Source: Alkalithermobacter paradoxus
Lineage (GTDB): Bacteria; Bacillota; Clostridia; Peptostreptococcales; Peptostreptococcaceae
NCBI GenBank assembly: GCA_002029295.1
Contig: MZGW01000004.1
Coordinates: 1-64,000, forward strand
DNA length: 64,000 bases
Direction of reading: 5' to 3'
A program made the translations under genes and the position numbers. Position 1 is the stretch's first letter; each line of letters starts with the position of its first letter. Positions 44,847-53,034 of the stretch are shown here, in pieces. The notes below the pieces were generated by a model. The model searched no databases. It was given only the letters and a program-made list of their open reading frames with translations, and had not been told where the DNA came from.

Positions 44847-46250
44847 TTGAAATCATTAATTATAGATTGGGGATGTATTGAGTCAAAAATAGCTTATTTA
44901 GAGGATAATAAGCTAGTAGACTTATGGATTGAAAGAAATGATGAAAAAATAATTGGAAATATATATAGAGGTAAAGTAACAAAAGTGCTTAAAGGAATGG
45001 AAGCTGCTTTTGTAGATATAGGGCTTCACAAAAGTGGCTATTTACCTCTAAAAAATGAAGAAATAAAACAAGGACAAGATATTTTAGTTCAAGTTAAAAA
45101 AGAAGGAGAAAAAGACAAAGGTCCAAAGCTAACTACAGAGATAAGTCTTCCAGGGAGAAGTTTGGTATTAGTATGCAATAAAGACCACTTAGGCATATCA
45201 AACAAGATAGAATGTGAAGACGAGAAAAAAAGGCTTCTAGATATAGCAAGTGAAATAAAACCAAACGGCAAAGGTATAATTATAAGAACACAGGCTATAG
45301 ATGTCAAAAAGGAAGAACTACAAAATGACCTTAAAAATCTACTTAAGATGTATGAAAACATAGAAAAGGAGTACAAATTAGGGATAGGATCTAAGTTGCT
45401 TTTCAAAGATATTGATATATCCTTAAAAACTATAAGAGATAATCTAGCACAAGATATTGAAGAAATAATAATAAATGATTACAAAAAGTATGGTGAAATA
45501 AAATCTTTAGCTAAATCTATTAATGTTTCATTTACATCTAAGATAAAATACTTTGATGATGTAGTAGATATATTTGATTACTACGGAATACAAAGCCAGA
45601 TACAAAGAGCTCTAAATAGAAAAGTATGGCTAAAAAGCGGAGGATATATAATAATAGACAAGACAGAAGCTTTAACAGTTATAGATGTCAATACAGGAAA
45701 ATTCACTGGAAGTTTAGGATTAGATGAAACTATATTTAAAACAAACTGTGAAGCTGCTGTAGAAATAGCAAGACAACTTAGGTTAAGAGATATAAGTGGA
45801 ATAATAATAATAGACTTTATAGATATGAAAAGTAAAGAACATAAAGACAAGCTTTTAAAGATGCTTTCAAGACATCTAAGAGATGATAAAACTAGAACGA
45901 ATGTACTTGGAATCACAAATTTAGGATTAGTCGAAGTTGTAAGAAAAAAAACAAGAAATTCTATAGATAGTCACTTCAAGATGGAATGTAGTGTTTGTAG
46001 CGGAGAAGGAAAGATTAGGTCTATAAGTAGTATTTTAGATAATATAGAAAAAGAAGTGAGAAGAATAAGAGAACACACTGTTATGGAATCTGTAATATTT
46101 GAAGTATCAGAGAATGTGTACGAGTTAATAAACAAAGATAATCTAAATGATATAAATAAAATATCAAATTATTATGGTATAGATATAAATATTCGAAAAT
46201 GTGACAAGATAAAAGCAGGAGATATAAAAGTGGTTTTAAAGGGATGCTAA
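44847..46250 (+). CDS. rng: Ribonuclease E/G family endoribonuclease
   Basis: 467 residues, the RNase G size. An S1 RNA-binding domain spans about 35-115 (GNIYRGKVTKVLKGMEAAFV). The DNase I-like catalytic core has ALTVIDVNTGKFTG (Asp near 280) and IIIIDFIDM (Asp near 323). The zinc-link CSVCSGEGKIRS is near 382. It cleaves AU-rich single-stranded RNA in rRNA maturation and mRNA decay. Start TTG, after GGATGTGA. It precedes L21 as in many clostridia. Confidence 0.93.
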   Translation: MKSLIIDWGCIESKIAYLEDNKLVDLWIERNDEKIIGNIYRGKVTKVLKGMEAAFVDIGLHKSGYLPLKNEEIKQGQDILVQVKKEGEKDKGPKLTTEISLPGRSLVLVCNKDHLGISNKIECEDEKKRLLDIASEIKPNGKGIIIRTQAIDVKKEELQNDLKNLLKMYENIEKEYKLGIGSKLLFKDIDISLKTIRDNLAQDIEEIIINDYKKYGEIKSLAKSINVSFTSKIKYFDDVVDIFDYYGIQSQIQRALNRKVWLKSGGYIIIDKTEALTVIDVNTGKFTGSLGLDETIFKTNCEAAVEIARQLRLRDISGIIIIDFIDMKSKEHKDKLLKMLSRHLRDDKTRTNVLGITNLGLVEVVRKKTRNSIDSHFKMECSVCSGEGKIRSISSILDNIEKEVRRIREHTVMESVIFEVSENVYELINKDNLNDINKISNYYGIDINIRKCDKIKAGDIKVVLKGC

Positions 46251-46262
46251 GCATCCCTTTAA
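46239..46262. terminator. Hairpin between rng and the DUF1540 gene
   Basis: AAAGGGATGC (46239-46248) and GCATCCCTTT (46252-46261) with only three loop bases; the rng stop is inside. The T tract is short on both strands, so it may be a weak bidirectional terminator. Confidence 0.6.
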
Positions 46263-46264
46263 AG

Positions 46265-46450
46265 TTAGTGTTTTGGCTCAAATGTAGCACAATCAGTTTC
46301 TTCAGCACTTTGAGCATTATGTGCTTTTATTTGAATTGATGGAGCACTACAGTACTGACCATTTTGGTTATAGTTACATGTTGCAACAGAACATGAAACT
46401 CTGCTTATAGTGCTATTAATCATATTAGATATATTGTTCATATTATTCAT
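46265..46450 (-). CDS. DUF1540 small cysteine-rich protein
   Basis: 61 residues. After a Met/Asn-rich N-terminus the segment ISRVSCSVATCNYNQNGQYC, then TDCATF, shows the four cysteines of the DUF1540 repeat, suggesting a small metal- or disulphide-stabilised domain. Strong RBS GGAGGAATTAATT. The function is unknown; such proteins are common in clostridia and sometimes spore-associated. It is transcribed against rng and divergent from the L21 leader. Confidence 0.82.
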   Translation of the reverse strand: MNNMNNISNMINSTISRVSCSVATCNYNQNGQYCSAPSIQIKAHNAQSAEETDCATFEPKH

Positions 46451-46540
46451 AATTAATTCCTCCTTAAATTTTATTTGTTACCCAAGACTATTTTGTGAAG
46501 ATATTTTTAAAATATACTGCTCAATTAGCTTCAAATACCA

Positions 46541-46569
46541 TTGACAAAAAAGACAATTTTTGATATTAT
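46541..46569 (+). promoter_or_regulatory. Sigma-A promoter of rplU-prp-rpmA
   Basis: TTGACA at 46541-46546, exactly 17 bases, then TATTAT at 46564-46569. The transcript would start near 46577, just before the L21 leader. Confidence 0.8.
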
Positions 46570-46577
46570 CTATATCT

Positions 46578-46645
46578 GTAGGTAGCCGCACAAGTCGGGT
46601 TTACAAATCCTAAAAAGGTACCTTGGCTTGGCGAGACTGGATTGA
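46578..46645 (+). ncRNA. Ribosomal protein L21 leader RNA
   Basis: The stretch carries GTAGCCGCACAAG, a GGGTTTACAAATCC hairpin, and AAGGTACCTTGGCTTGGCGAG. This resembles the L21 leader found before rplU in Firmicutes, thought to bind L21 for autoregulation. It lies between a perfect promoter and the rplU ribosome binding site. The call rests on position and recalled motif only. Confidence 0.65.
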
Positions 46646-46658
46646 GGAGGTGCGAAGA

Positions 46659-46970
46659 ATGTACGCAATAGTTGAAACAGGTGGAAAACAATACAGAGTT
46701 CAAGAAGGAGACACTTTATTCGTTGAAAAGTTACAAGCTAATGAAGGAGATGTTGTAACTTTAGATAGAGTATTAGCTGTTTCTAAAGATGGAAGTCTTG
46801 TAGTTGGAAATCCTGTAGTTGATGGAGCTAAAGTTGACGCTAAGGTTGTAGAGCAAGGAAAAGGAAAGAAAATCATAGTGTTCAAGTACAAGCCAAAGAA
46901 AGACTACAGAAGAAAGCAAGGACATCGTCAGCCATACACTAAGATAGTTATCGAAAAAATAAACGCATAA
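46659..46970 (+). CDS. rplU: 50S ribosomal protein L21
   Basis: 103 residues. [20 protein letters not shown] at the N-terminus and [20 protein letters not shown] at the C-terminus are unmistakable. The start is the ATG at 46659, after GAGGAGGTGCGAAG. An in-frame ATG 12 codons earlier falls in the leader RNA and is not used. Followed by prp and rpmA. Confidence 0.98.
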   Translation: MYAIVETGGKQYRVQEGDTLFVEKLQANEGDVVTLDRVLAVSKDGSLVVGNPVVDGAKVDAKVVEQGKGKKIIVFKYKPKKDYRRKQGHRQPYTKIVIEKINA

Positions 46971-46974
46971 TTAT

Positions 46975-47307
46975 ATGGTTAAGGCATCTATAAAGAGAAA
47001 TTCAAAAGGAGATATAATTGAATTTGAGATAAAAGGACATGCAAATTATGCTTCTCATGGAGAGGACATAGTTTGTGCTGCTATTTCAGCTTTATCTCAA
47101 ACTGCAATAATCGGACTTTCTGATTATGCACACGTAAAATGTGAATTTAAAATTAATAGCGGGTATCTACACTGTAAACTTCCTTTTGAATTGAATATAG
47201 ATAAAAGACTTATAGTTAATGCTATAGTGGAAACAATGGTGCTTGGTATAAAAAATATAAAAGAAGGATATCCTTCTTTCGTGACACTTGATGAGAAGGA
47301 GGTGTAA
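46975..47307 (+). CDS. prp: Ribosomal-processing cysteine protease Prp
   Basis: 110 residues. Catalytic His22 and Cys34 are in [20 protein letters not shown], at the same numbers as in the Staphylococcus enzyme. Prp removes the N-terminal extension of L27 before ribosome assembly. Its place between rplU and rpmA is the canonical one, and the L27 encoded next does carry the extension. No clear SD beyond the rplU end, so coupled translation is likely. Confidence 0.95.
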   Translation: MVKASIKRNSKGDIIEFEIKGHANYASHGEDIVCAAISALSQTAIIGLSDYAHVKCEFKINSGYLHCKLPFELNIDKRLIVNAIVETMVLGIKNIKEGYPSFVTLDEKEV

Positions 47308-47309
47308 CT

Positions 47310-47603
47310 ATGATTTTAAGAATAGACCTTCAATTGTTCGCTAGTAAAAAAGGAGTAGGTTCTTCTAAAAACGGACGTGACTCTATAGCAAAAAGACTAG
47401 GAGTTAAGAGATACGACGGACAATTAGTTAGTGCTGGAAGCATAATAGTAAGACAAAGAGGAACTAAGATACATCCAGGAAATAACGTAGGAAAAGGCGG
47501 AGATGATACGTTATTTGCTTTAGTTGATGGTGTTGTTAAGTTCGAAAGAAAAGACAAGAAGAGAAAGCAAGTTAGCATATATCCAGTTGCTGTTGCTGAA
47601 TAA
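47310..47603 (+). CDS. rpmA: 50S ribosomal protein L27 with cleavable N-terminal extension
   Basis: 97 residues. The mature part begins [36 protein letters not shown] is conserved. The first eleven residues [11 protein letters not shown] form the Prp recognition sequence, and cleavage is expected between Ala11 and Ser12. RBS AAGGAGGTG in the end of prp. Confidence 0.97.
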   Translation: MILRIDLQLFASKKGVGSSKNGRDSIAKRLGVKRYDGQLVSAGSIIVRQRGTKIHPGNNVGKGGDDTLFALVDGVVKFERKDKKRKQVSIYPVAVAE

Positions 47604-47607
47604 TAAT

Positions 47608-47637
47608 GTGGAGTGTCATTAGACACTCCTATTTTTA
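47608..47637 (+). terminator. Terminator after rpmA
   Basis: GGAGTGTC (47610-47617) pairs with GACACTCC (47622-47629), followed by TATTTTTA. Confidence 0.8.
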
Positions 47638-47733
47638 ATTATAAGACTTTTTATTACATAATAAAATTAAGTTAACTGCATAAAAAAGGAATAGCCCTCA
47701 AATAAATAGAATATATACATAAGTTAGGGGGGT

Positions 47734-48294
47734 ATGAAATTGAAAGAAATACATAAAATAAAACTGCATTACTGGGAACTAATAGAAGAACTACTTAAAG
47801 AACAAAGACATGATTTTTTAAATGAAATTCAAATAATATATGGATATATGAAATTGAATAGAACTGATAAGGTTATTGAGTATATAAATAAGTGTAGCAA
47901 AAATGCCAAAATAAACAGCAAGTTATCAAACTTAAATTGTATAGAACTTTATATTATGCTTTCGGATAAATTCAAAAGAGCAAATAACTTAGGGCTTTGT
48001 ATAGATTTTGAAGTTTATAGTGTTGGAGAAAAGAAAGACATAGTAGTTAAGAATTTAGATGATGCTGTATTTTCATTTGAAAAAATAGTAGATATAATAT
48101 TACATTGTATGTATACTAACTCTCATTTTGAGGAACAAATATTTTATATTGAAGAAATGCCAGATGCTTTTATTTTAAAGATAGAAATAGATGACAGTAA
48201 TCTTATGGATATAATGAGAAAGGAACTTGAAAACTTTAAAGATAAGGTAATATTTGAAGACAATTACCTTATATATGAAGTTGAACTAGACTAG
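47734..48294 (+). CDS. Spo0B-like phosphotransferase domain protein
   Basis: 186 residues. The N-terminal Spo0B-type helical hairpin has HYWELIEELLKEQRHDFLNE, with probable phospho-acceptor His26, then IQIIYGYMKL. The C-terminal half could be a degenerate ATPase-like fold, but no ATP-binding motifs are visible. Spo0B in Bacillus lies in the same place, between L27 and Obg, which supports the call. The start may be the ATG at 47734 (only two bases after AGGGGG) or the better-spaced TTG at 47740. A phosphorelay role is inferred. Confidence 0.72.
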   Translation: MKLKEIHKIKLHYWELIEELLKEQRHDFLNEIQIIYGYMKLNRTDKVIEYINKCSKNAKINSKLSNLNCIELYIMLSDKFKRANNLGLCIDFEVYSVGEKKDIVVKNLDDAVFSFEKIVDIILHCMYTNSHFEEQIFYIEEMPDAFILKIEIDDSNLMDIMRKELENFKDKVIFEDNYLIYEVELD

Positions 48295-48304
48295 AGGTGA
48301 TTAT

Positions 48305-49585
48305 ATGTTCATAGACAAGGCTAGAATATTCGTTAAAGGCGGAAAAGGTGGAAATGGAGCAGTAGCCTTTAGAAGAGAGAAATATGTGCCAGCTGGAGGA
48401 CCAGATGGTGGAGATGGCGGCAGAGGAGGTAGTGTTATATTTGAAGTGGATGAGGGACTTAGAACTCTTATGGACTTTAAATATAAAACTAAATATATAG
48501 CACAGCCAGGAGAAGATGGAAAAAGTAAAAGTAAACACGGAAAATTTGGTGAAGACTTAATTCTAAAAGTGCCACCTGGAACTATAATAAGAGATGAAGA
48601 AACTAAACTTGTTATAGCAGATTTAAAGAAACATGGAGATAAAGCTATAATAGCAAAAGGAGGAAGAGGAGGAAGAGGTAATAATCACTTCACAACTGCA
48701 GTAAGACAAGCTCCTACTTTTGCAGAAGCAGGTAAAGACCCAGAGGAAAGATGGATAATACTAGAGCTTAAACTTATAGCTGATGTAGGATTATTAGGAT
48801 TTCCTAATGTAGGAAAGTCTACTTTCTTATCAGTAGTTACAAGTGCAAAGCCTAAAATAGCTAACTACCACTTTACTACACTTACACCAAACCTTGGAGT
48901 TGTTCAAACTAAATTTGGAGATAGCTTTGTTCTAGCTGATATTCCAGGGCTTATAGAAGGAGCACATGAAGGAGTAGGTCTTGGACATGATTTTCTAAGG
49001 CATGTTGAAAGAACTAAAGTGTTAATTCATATAGTTGATGTATCAGGAGTAGAGGGAAGAGACCCATTAGATGATTTTGATAAGATAAATGAAGAACTAA
49101 AAAAATATAATGAAAAATTAGCTACTAGACCTCAAATAGTGGTTGCAAATAAAATGGATCTTCAGGATGCAAAAGACAATTATGAAATATTCAAAGAAGA
49201 GATAGAGTCTAGAGGATATAAGGTTTTTGCAATGTCTGCTGCAACCAGAGAGGGAGTAGATGATGTAATAAACTATGTTGCTAATATCTTAAAAGAAGTA
49301 GAGGAAGTAGAAATTGTTTCGGAAGAAGAAATGATGAAAGAAGAAGATTTAAGAGAAATCAGTGTTGAAGAGATAACAGTTAAAGAAGAAGATGGAGTTT
49401 ATATAGTTGAAGGAAAAGAGCTCCAAAGGCTTTTATATTCTGTTGATTTTGAAGATATGGAATCTCTACAATACTTCCAAAAGGTTATGGAGAAAAAAGG
49501 AATATTTGATAAACTCAAAGAACTAGGCGTACAAGATGGAGATTTAGTTAAAATATATGACTTAGAATTTGAATACTACGAATAA
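48305..49585 (+). CDS. obgE: GTPase Obg
   Basis: 426 residues. The glycine-rich Obg fold (1-158) has VKGGKGGNGAVAFRREKYVP and GGDGGRGGSVIFEVD. The G domain follows with GFPNVGKSTF (from 165), DIPGLIEGAHEGVGLG and NKMD. The C-terminal OCT domain (about 355-426) is present. Involved in late 50S assembly and stress signalling; in Bacillus it is also needed for sporulation. RBS AGAGGTGA. yhbY follows after 15 bases. Confidence 0.97.
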   Translation: MFIDKARIFVKGGKGGNGAVAFRREKYVPAGGPDGGDGGRGGSVIFEVDEGLRTLMDFKYKTKYIAQPGEDGKSKSKHGKFGEDLILKVPPGTIIRDEETKLVIADLKKHGDKAIIAKGGRGGRGNNHFTTAVRQAPTFAEAGKDPEERWIILELKLIADVGLLGFPNVGKSTFLSVVTSAKPKIANYHFTTLTPNLGVVQTKFGDSFVLADIPGLIEGAHEGVGLGHDFLRHVERTKVLIHIVDVSGVEGRDPLDDFDKINEELKKYNEKLATRPQIVVANKMDLQDAKDNYEIFKEEIESRGYKVFAMSAATREGVDDVINYVANILKEVEEVEIVSEEEMMKEEDLREISVEEITVKEEDGVYIVEGKELQRLLYSVDFEDMESLQYFQKVMEKKGIFDKLKELGVQDGDLVKIYDLEFEYYE

Positions 49586-49600
49586 ACGGAGGTACAGAAG

Positions 49601-49894
49601 GTGTTAACAGGAAAACAAAGAGCTTATCTTAAATCTATAGCAAATGGACTAAAACCTATAACTCAAATAGGAAAAGAAGGTATAACTGAAGCTTTCCTAA
49701 AACAGTTAGATGATGCTTTAAGAGCAAGAGAGATAGTTAAAGTTAATATACTTGAAAATAGTGGACTTGATGCAAAGGAAACTGCAAATGAGGTAGCTAG
49801 ACTTGTAAGAGGAGAATTTGTTCAGGCTATAGGATCAAAGTTTACTATATATAAAAAGAATATAGAAAAGCCTATTATAGAGCTTCCTAAATAA
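49601..49894 (+). CDS. yhbY: YhbY-family RNA-binding (CRM domain) protein
   Basis: 97 residues. MLTGKQRAYLKSIANGLKPI and QIGKEGITEAFLKQLDDALR are typical, as is the VRGEFVQAIGSKFTIYK end. CRM domains bind pre-ribosomal particles; the neighbour obgE also acts on the 50S subunit. Start GTG after GGAGGTACAG. Confidence 0.92.
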   Translation: MLTGKQRAYLKSIANGLKPITQIGKEGITEAFLKQLDDALRAREIVKVNILENSGLDAKETANEVARLVRGEFVQAIGSKFTIYKKNIEKPIIELPK

Positions 49895-49900
49895 AACAAT

Positions 49901-49927
49901 AAAAACTACCTACTATAGGTAGTTTTT
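49901..49927. terminator. Bidirectional terminator between yhbY and the M14 peptidase gene
   Basis: AAAAACTACCTA (49901-49912) pairs with TAGGTAGTTTTT (49916-49927), with T tracts on both strands. The minus-strand stop codon is in the loop. Confidence 0.88.
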
Positions 49928-50842
49928 GATTGTTGCGATAGATGCTAAGATTAAAAGCTCTTCATTATCATTATATATTTTATTAAATTGAGTTAAAGGT
50001 AAAGGGTTTTTGCCCATTCCAACTTCTATTGTATAGCCAGGTTTATTGTACTTTTCTATAAACCAATCTTTAAATCCTCCAAAAGATGCTATTCCAGATG
50101 TTTCATCTAAAGGATAATTGCTAACTTTTGAAAGCATTTGAGCTATCTTTTTAGATCTTTCATCAGCAAGATTATTATAATTCCAATATATTACTTCACC
50201 TTGGCTATGATATGCAAGAACAAGTTCAAAATTATGTTTTCGGGTAAAGTTAGCTAAAGCTCTACTTTCAGGTTCAGACTCTGGGTAATCACCACAAAAT
50301 CTAGTAGGTCCAGGACCTAAAATACCATACTTAATCTCATAAGTTTTAGATAAGTGCCAAGAAGCATCATAGTTGTGATTAAGATCCACGCCTTTAATAT
50401 TAGCACTCCAGTTTTTAGAAAAATCCATATTTCCTTTGTTCCATTTGATTAAATCTAAGTAATAAGGATTATTTTTGTTGAGCCCATTAATCACTAAATC
50501 AATACCGTCAGGATTTACCATAGGAACTATATATAGAGAGCTTTGATTATATATATTATTTATATCGTATCCTTTTATGGTTTTATTATTTGAGTATGCA
50601 TAGCAAAAGGTTTCTGCAAACTTCATAAGAAGTGGAGTTGTAATCCACTCTAGTGCGTGGTGAGCAGCATTATAAAAAACTTTATTAGGTCCATTTCCTA
50701 GCTTTATACAATACAGCTTTTTTCCTAGGACGCTATTTCCTATAGTATTAACTTCCAAAAATTCATATTTACTTTTTAAATTGTTTATATCTCTTTGAAG
50801 TATCTCATAAGTGTAATTAATTTTTGTATTAACTATGCTCAA
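49913..50842 (-). CDS. M14 family zinc carboxypeptidase
   Basis: 309 residues. The HxxE zinc motif is HALE (His62, Glu65) in AAHHALEWITTP. GVDLNHNYDASW, the third His in LAYHSQGEVIYW and the catalytic Glu in YTIEVGMGKNPLP complete the site. It resembles gamma-D-glutamyl-diaminopimelate peptidases of sporulating Firmicutes, but it has no signal peptide and no wall-binding domain, so it may act inside the cell, for example on recycled muropeptides or in the mother cell. That part is inference. Start TTG, after GAGGTGATTTAA. Confidence 0.88.
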   Translation of the reverse strand: MSIVNTKINYTYEILQRDINNLKSKYEFLEVNTIGNSVLGKKLYCIKLGNGPNKVFYNAAHHALEWITTPLLMKFAETFCYAYSNNKTIKGYDINNIYNQSSLYIVPMVNPDGIDLVINGLNKNNPYYLDLIKWNKGNMDFSKNWSANIKGVDLNHNYDASWHLSKTYEIKYGILGPGPTRFCGDYPESEPESRALANFTRKHNFELVLAYHSQGEVIYWNYNNLADERSKKIAQMLSKVSNYPLDETSGIASFGGFKDWFIEKYNKPGYTIEVGMGKNPLPLTQFNKIYNDNEELLILASIATIKNYL

Positions 50843-50906
50843 TTAAATCACCTCACATATATTAATAATATTATTGTATAGTCTTGAAGGTGATTTGTGA
50901 TAAATA

Positions 50907-51548
50907 CTACTCATATACATCATAATCTAAAAGTTTTCTAATTACCTTTTTTATAATTTCATGATCAAATCCTTTATATGAAAGATGGGAAGCTAATTTT
51001 CTATATACTTTGCTTTTATCATCATCTTTTATTTTTTCTAGTTTTTTTCTTCCAAGGTGTAGAGCATTTTCAAATTCTTTATCATCATCTATTATATCCG
51101 ATAATGTTTTTGATATAGTATTTTTATCTATTCCTTTGTTGTACAAATTGTATTTAATTTTGTTTTTTCCGAATTTATTTATATTGATGTTATCACTAGC
51201 TACTTTTTTAGCTAGGTCTTCATCATTTATAAAATTATATTTTTTCAAAAATTCAATAGTTCTTTCTATTATATTCTCATCAAATTCTTTCTTAGATAAT
51301 TTTTTTCTCATATTTTTTTCGGTTTGAGGAGAATAAGATATAGTCTTTAATGCAAAATCTTTTGATTTAAGATACATTTCCTCATTAATTAGATTATATA
51401 AATCAATGTTATCCACTTCTTTTCCAACTTTAAGATTTAATGAATAAACTATATCTGCATACACCCCCATGAAGAAGTTATTGTCTATGTATATATTCAC
51501 TCTATCACTGTTATTTTTCTGAAATTCTAGTTTAGTTATTTTGTTCAT
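50907..51548 (-). CDS. recX: Regulatory protein RecX
   Basis: 213 residues, modulator of RecA. The three-helix repeats are visible: SKDFALKTISYSPQTEKNMR, FLKKYNFINDEDLAKKVASD and HLSYKGFDHEIIKKVIRKLL. Start ATG at 51548, after AAAGGATGG. The frame stays open for 38 codons upstream, but those encode a hydrophobic stretch that is only the A/T-rich spacer read in frame. No recA nearby. Confidence 0.88.
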   Translation of the reverse strand: MNKITKLEFQKNNSDRVNIYIDNNFFMGVYADIVYSLNLKVGKEVDNIDLYNLINEEMYLKSKDFALKTISYSPQTEKNMRKKLSKKEFDENIIERTIEFLKKYNFINDEDLAKKVASDNININKFGKNKIKYNLYNKGIDKNTISKTLSDIIDDDKEFENALHLGRKKLEKIKDDDKSKVYRKLASHLSYKGFDHEIIKKVIRKLLDYDVYE

Positions 51549-51752
51549 TAATACCATCCTTTTTATATTAATGTGTATATGTTTTCCATACAAAAGAAAC
51601 AATACTATTAATTGTATTGCAATAGTTATAAAGATAAATAAAATTATAATACATTTTTGCAAGAATATCTAATTTAAATCAATTACTTTTATTTGTAAGA
51701 AAAATGGTGTATAATGTCATAAGTTGAAACATTGCAAAAAAGAGGTGTTTAT

Positions 51753-52445
51753 GTGTTTGATGTAGACATTAGTGATTGCTTGAACTTTGCTTTAAACGTC
51801 AATAAGGAGAAGGAGCTTAGAACTAAAGAAAATAGTAGAAATTTATCTAAAGTTGGAATAATGGGAGGGACATTTGATCCTATTCATTACGGACACTTGG
51901 TAACTGCAGAATATATAAGAACTAACTTTGAGCTTGATAGGATAATATTTATACCATCTGGAGATCCACCACATAAAACTGACAGAATTATTATTGATAA
52001 GATGCATAGATACTACATGTGTGTCTTGGCTACTCAAACTAATGAAAATTTTTTTGTTTCAGAAATAGAACTAAAGAGAATAGGAAAATCATACACGATA
52101 GACACACTAAGAGAAATGAAAAAAGTATATCCATATTCTGAAATTTATTTTATAACGGGTGCTGATGCTTTATGTGATATGGAAACCTGGAAAGATGTTC
52201 CTAATCTTTTTAAAGAAGGAAAGTTTATCGGAGCTACAAGGCCTGGAGTCAATCTAGATAGTGCAAAAACTAAAGCGCAGCTTTTTAGACAAAAGTACGA
52301 TGCACAAATATTTAATGTATCCGTTCCTTCGTTAGATATTTCATCTACAGATTTAAGAGAAAAAATAAAAAAAGATGAATCAATAAAATACTTGCTTCCA
52401 GAAAGTGTAGAAAAGTATATATTTAAGTACAATTTATATAGGTGA
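51753..52445 (+). CDS. nadD: Nicotinate-nucleotide adenylyltransferase
   Basis: Converts nicotinate mononucleotide to its adenine dinucleotide in NAD synthesis. KVGIMGGTFDPIHYGHLVTA carries the GxFxPxHxGH nucleotidyltransferase motif, and VPSLDISSTDLREKIKK the ISST motif. The reading frame begins about 35 residues before the usual start. GTG at 51753, preceded by AGAGGTGTTTAT, is the best start and gives a polar N-terminal extension. No start codon exists next to the conserved core, so the extension seems real. Followed by yqeK after four bases. Confidence 0.92.
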   Translation: MFDVDISDCLNFALNVNKEKELRTKENSRNLSKVGIMGGTFDPIHYGHLVTAEYIRTNFELDRIIFIPSGDPPHKTDRIIIDKMHRYYMCVLATQTNENFFVSEIELKRIGKSYTIDTLREMKKVYPYSEIYFITGADALCDMETWKDVPNLFKEGKFIGATRPGVNLDSAKTKAQLFRQKYDAQIFNVSVPSLDISSTDLREKIKKDESIKYLLPESVEKYIFKYNLYR

Positions 52446-52449
52446 TAAT

Positions 52450-53013
52450 ATGGATATAAAAGATATGATAAGTATACTTAAGAACATGATAACTGAAAAA
52501 AGATTAGTTCATTCTCTAGGTGTAGTTGAAAGTGCAAAAAAATTAGCAAAAATTTATGGTGAAGACGTAAAAAAAGCAGAGGTAGCAGCACTTTTGCATG
52601 ACTGTGCAAAGTGTCTAGGTAAAGATGAGGTACTTTATTACGTAAGAAAATACAATATCTTACTAGATGATATACAAAAGAAAGAATTAGAATTAGCACA
52701 TGGCATTGTAGGGGCTTATATATCTAAGGATATATTTAAAGTAGATGATGAGAGTATACTTTCTGCAATAACATATCACACTACAGGGAAAGAAAATATG
52801 TCAAAGCTTGAGAAAATAATATATGTAGCGGATTTTATAGAGCCAAATAGAGATTACCCAGGAGTAGATAAATTAAGAAATACAGCCTATAATGAAGATT
52901 TGGATAAAGCATTACTAATGTCGTTTGATAACACAATAAAATATGTAATTTCTATACAAAAGATTCTTCATCCTATAACTGTAAAAGCAAGGAATTATTT
53001 ATTGTGTAAGTAA
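52450..53013 (+). CDS. yqeK: HD-domain phosphohydrolase YqeK
   Basis: 187 residues, HD superfamily. VHSLGVVESAKKLA (His21), AALLHDCAKCLG (His50, Asp51), LAHGIVGAYI and ITYHTTGKENMSKLEKIIYV followed by ADFIEPNRDYPG supply the metal ligands. Members hydrolyse diadenosine tetraphosphate symmetrically. The order nadD-yqeK-LCP-rsfS is the common Firmicute arrangement. RBS TAGGTGAT. Confidence 0.92.
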   Translation: MDIKDMISILKNMITEKRLVHSLGVVESAKKLAKIYGEDVKKAEVAALLHDCAKCLGKDEVLYYVRKYNILLDDIQKKELELAHGIVGAYISKDIFKVDDESILSAITYHTTGKENMSKLEKIIYVADFIEPNRDYPGVDKLRNTAYNEDLDKALLMSFDNTIKYVISIQKILHPITVKARNYLLCK

Positions 53014-53034
53014 GTATGATTTGAGGTGAGCATA

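Noticed and set aside
51549-51662. Hydrophobic N-terminal extension of RecX suggesting a membrane-anchored form
   Set aside because: The ATG at 51548 has a proper ribosome binding site and gives a standard RecX; the extension is A/T-rich spacer read in frame.
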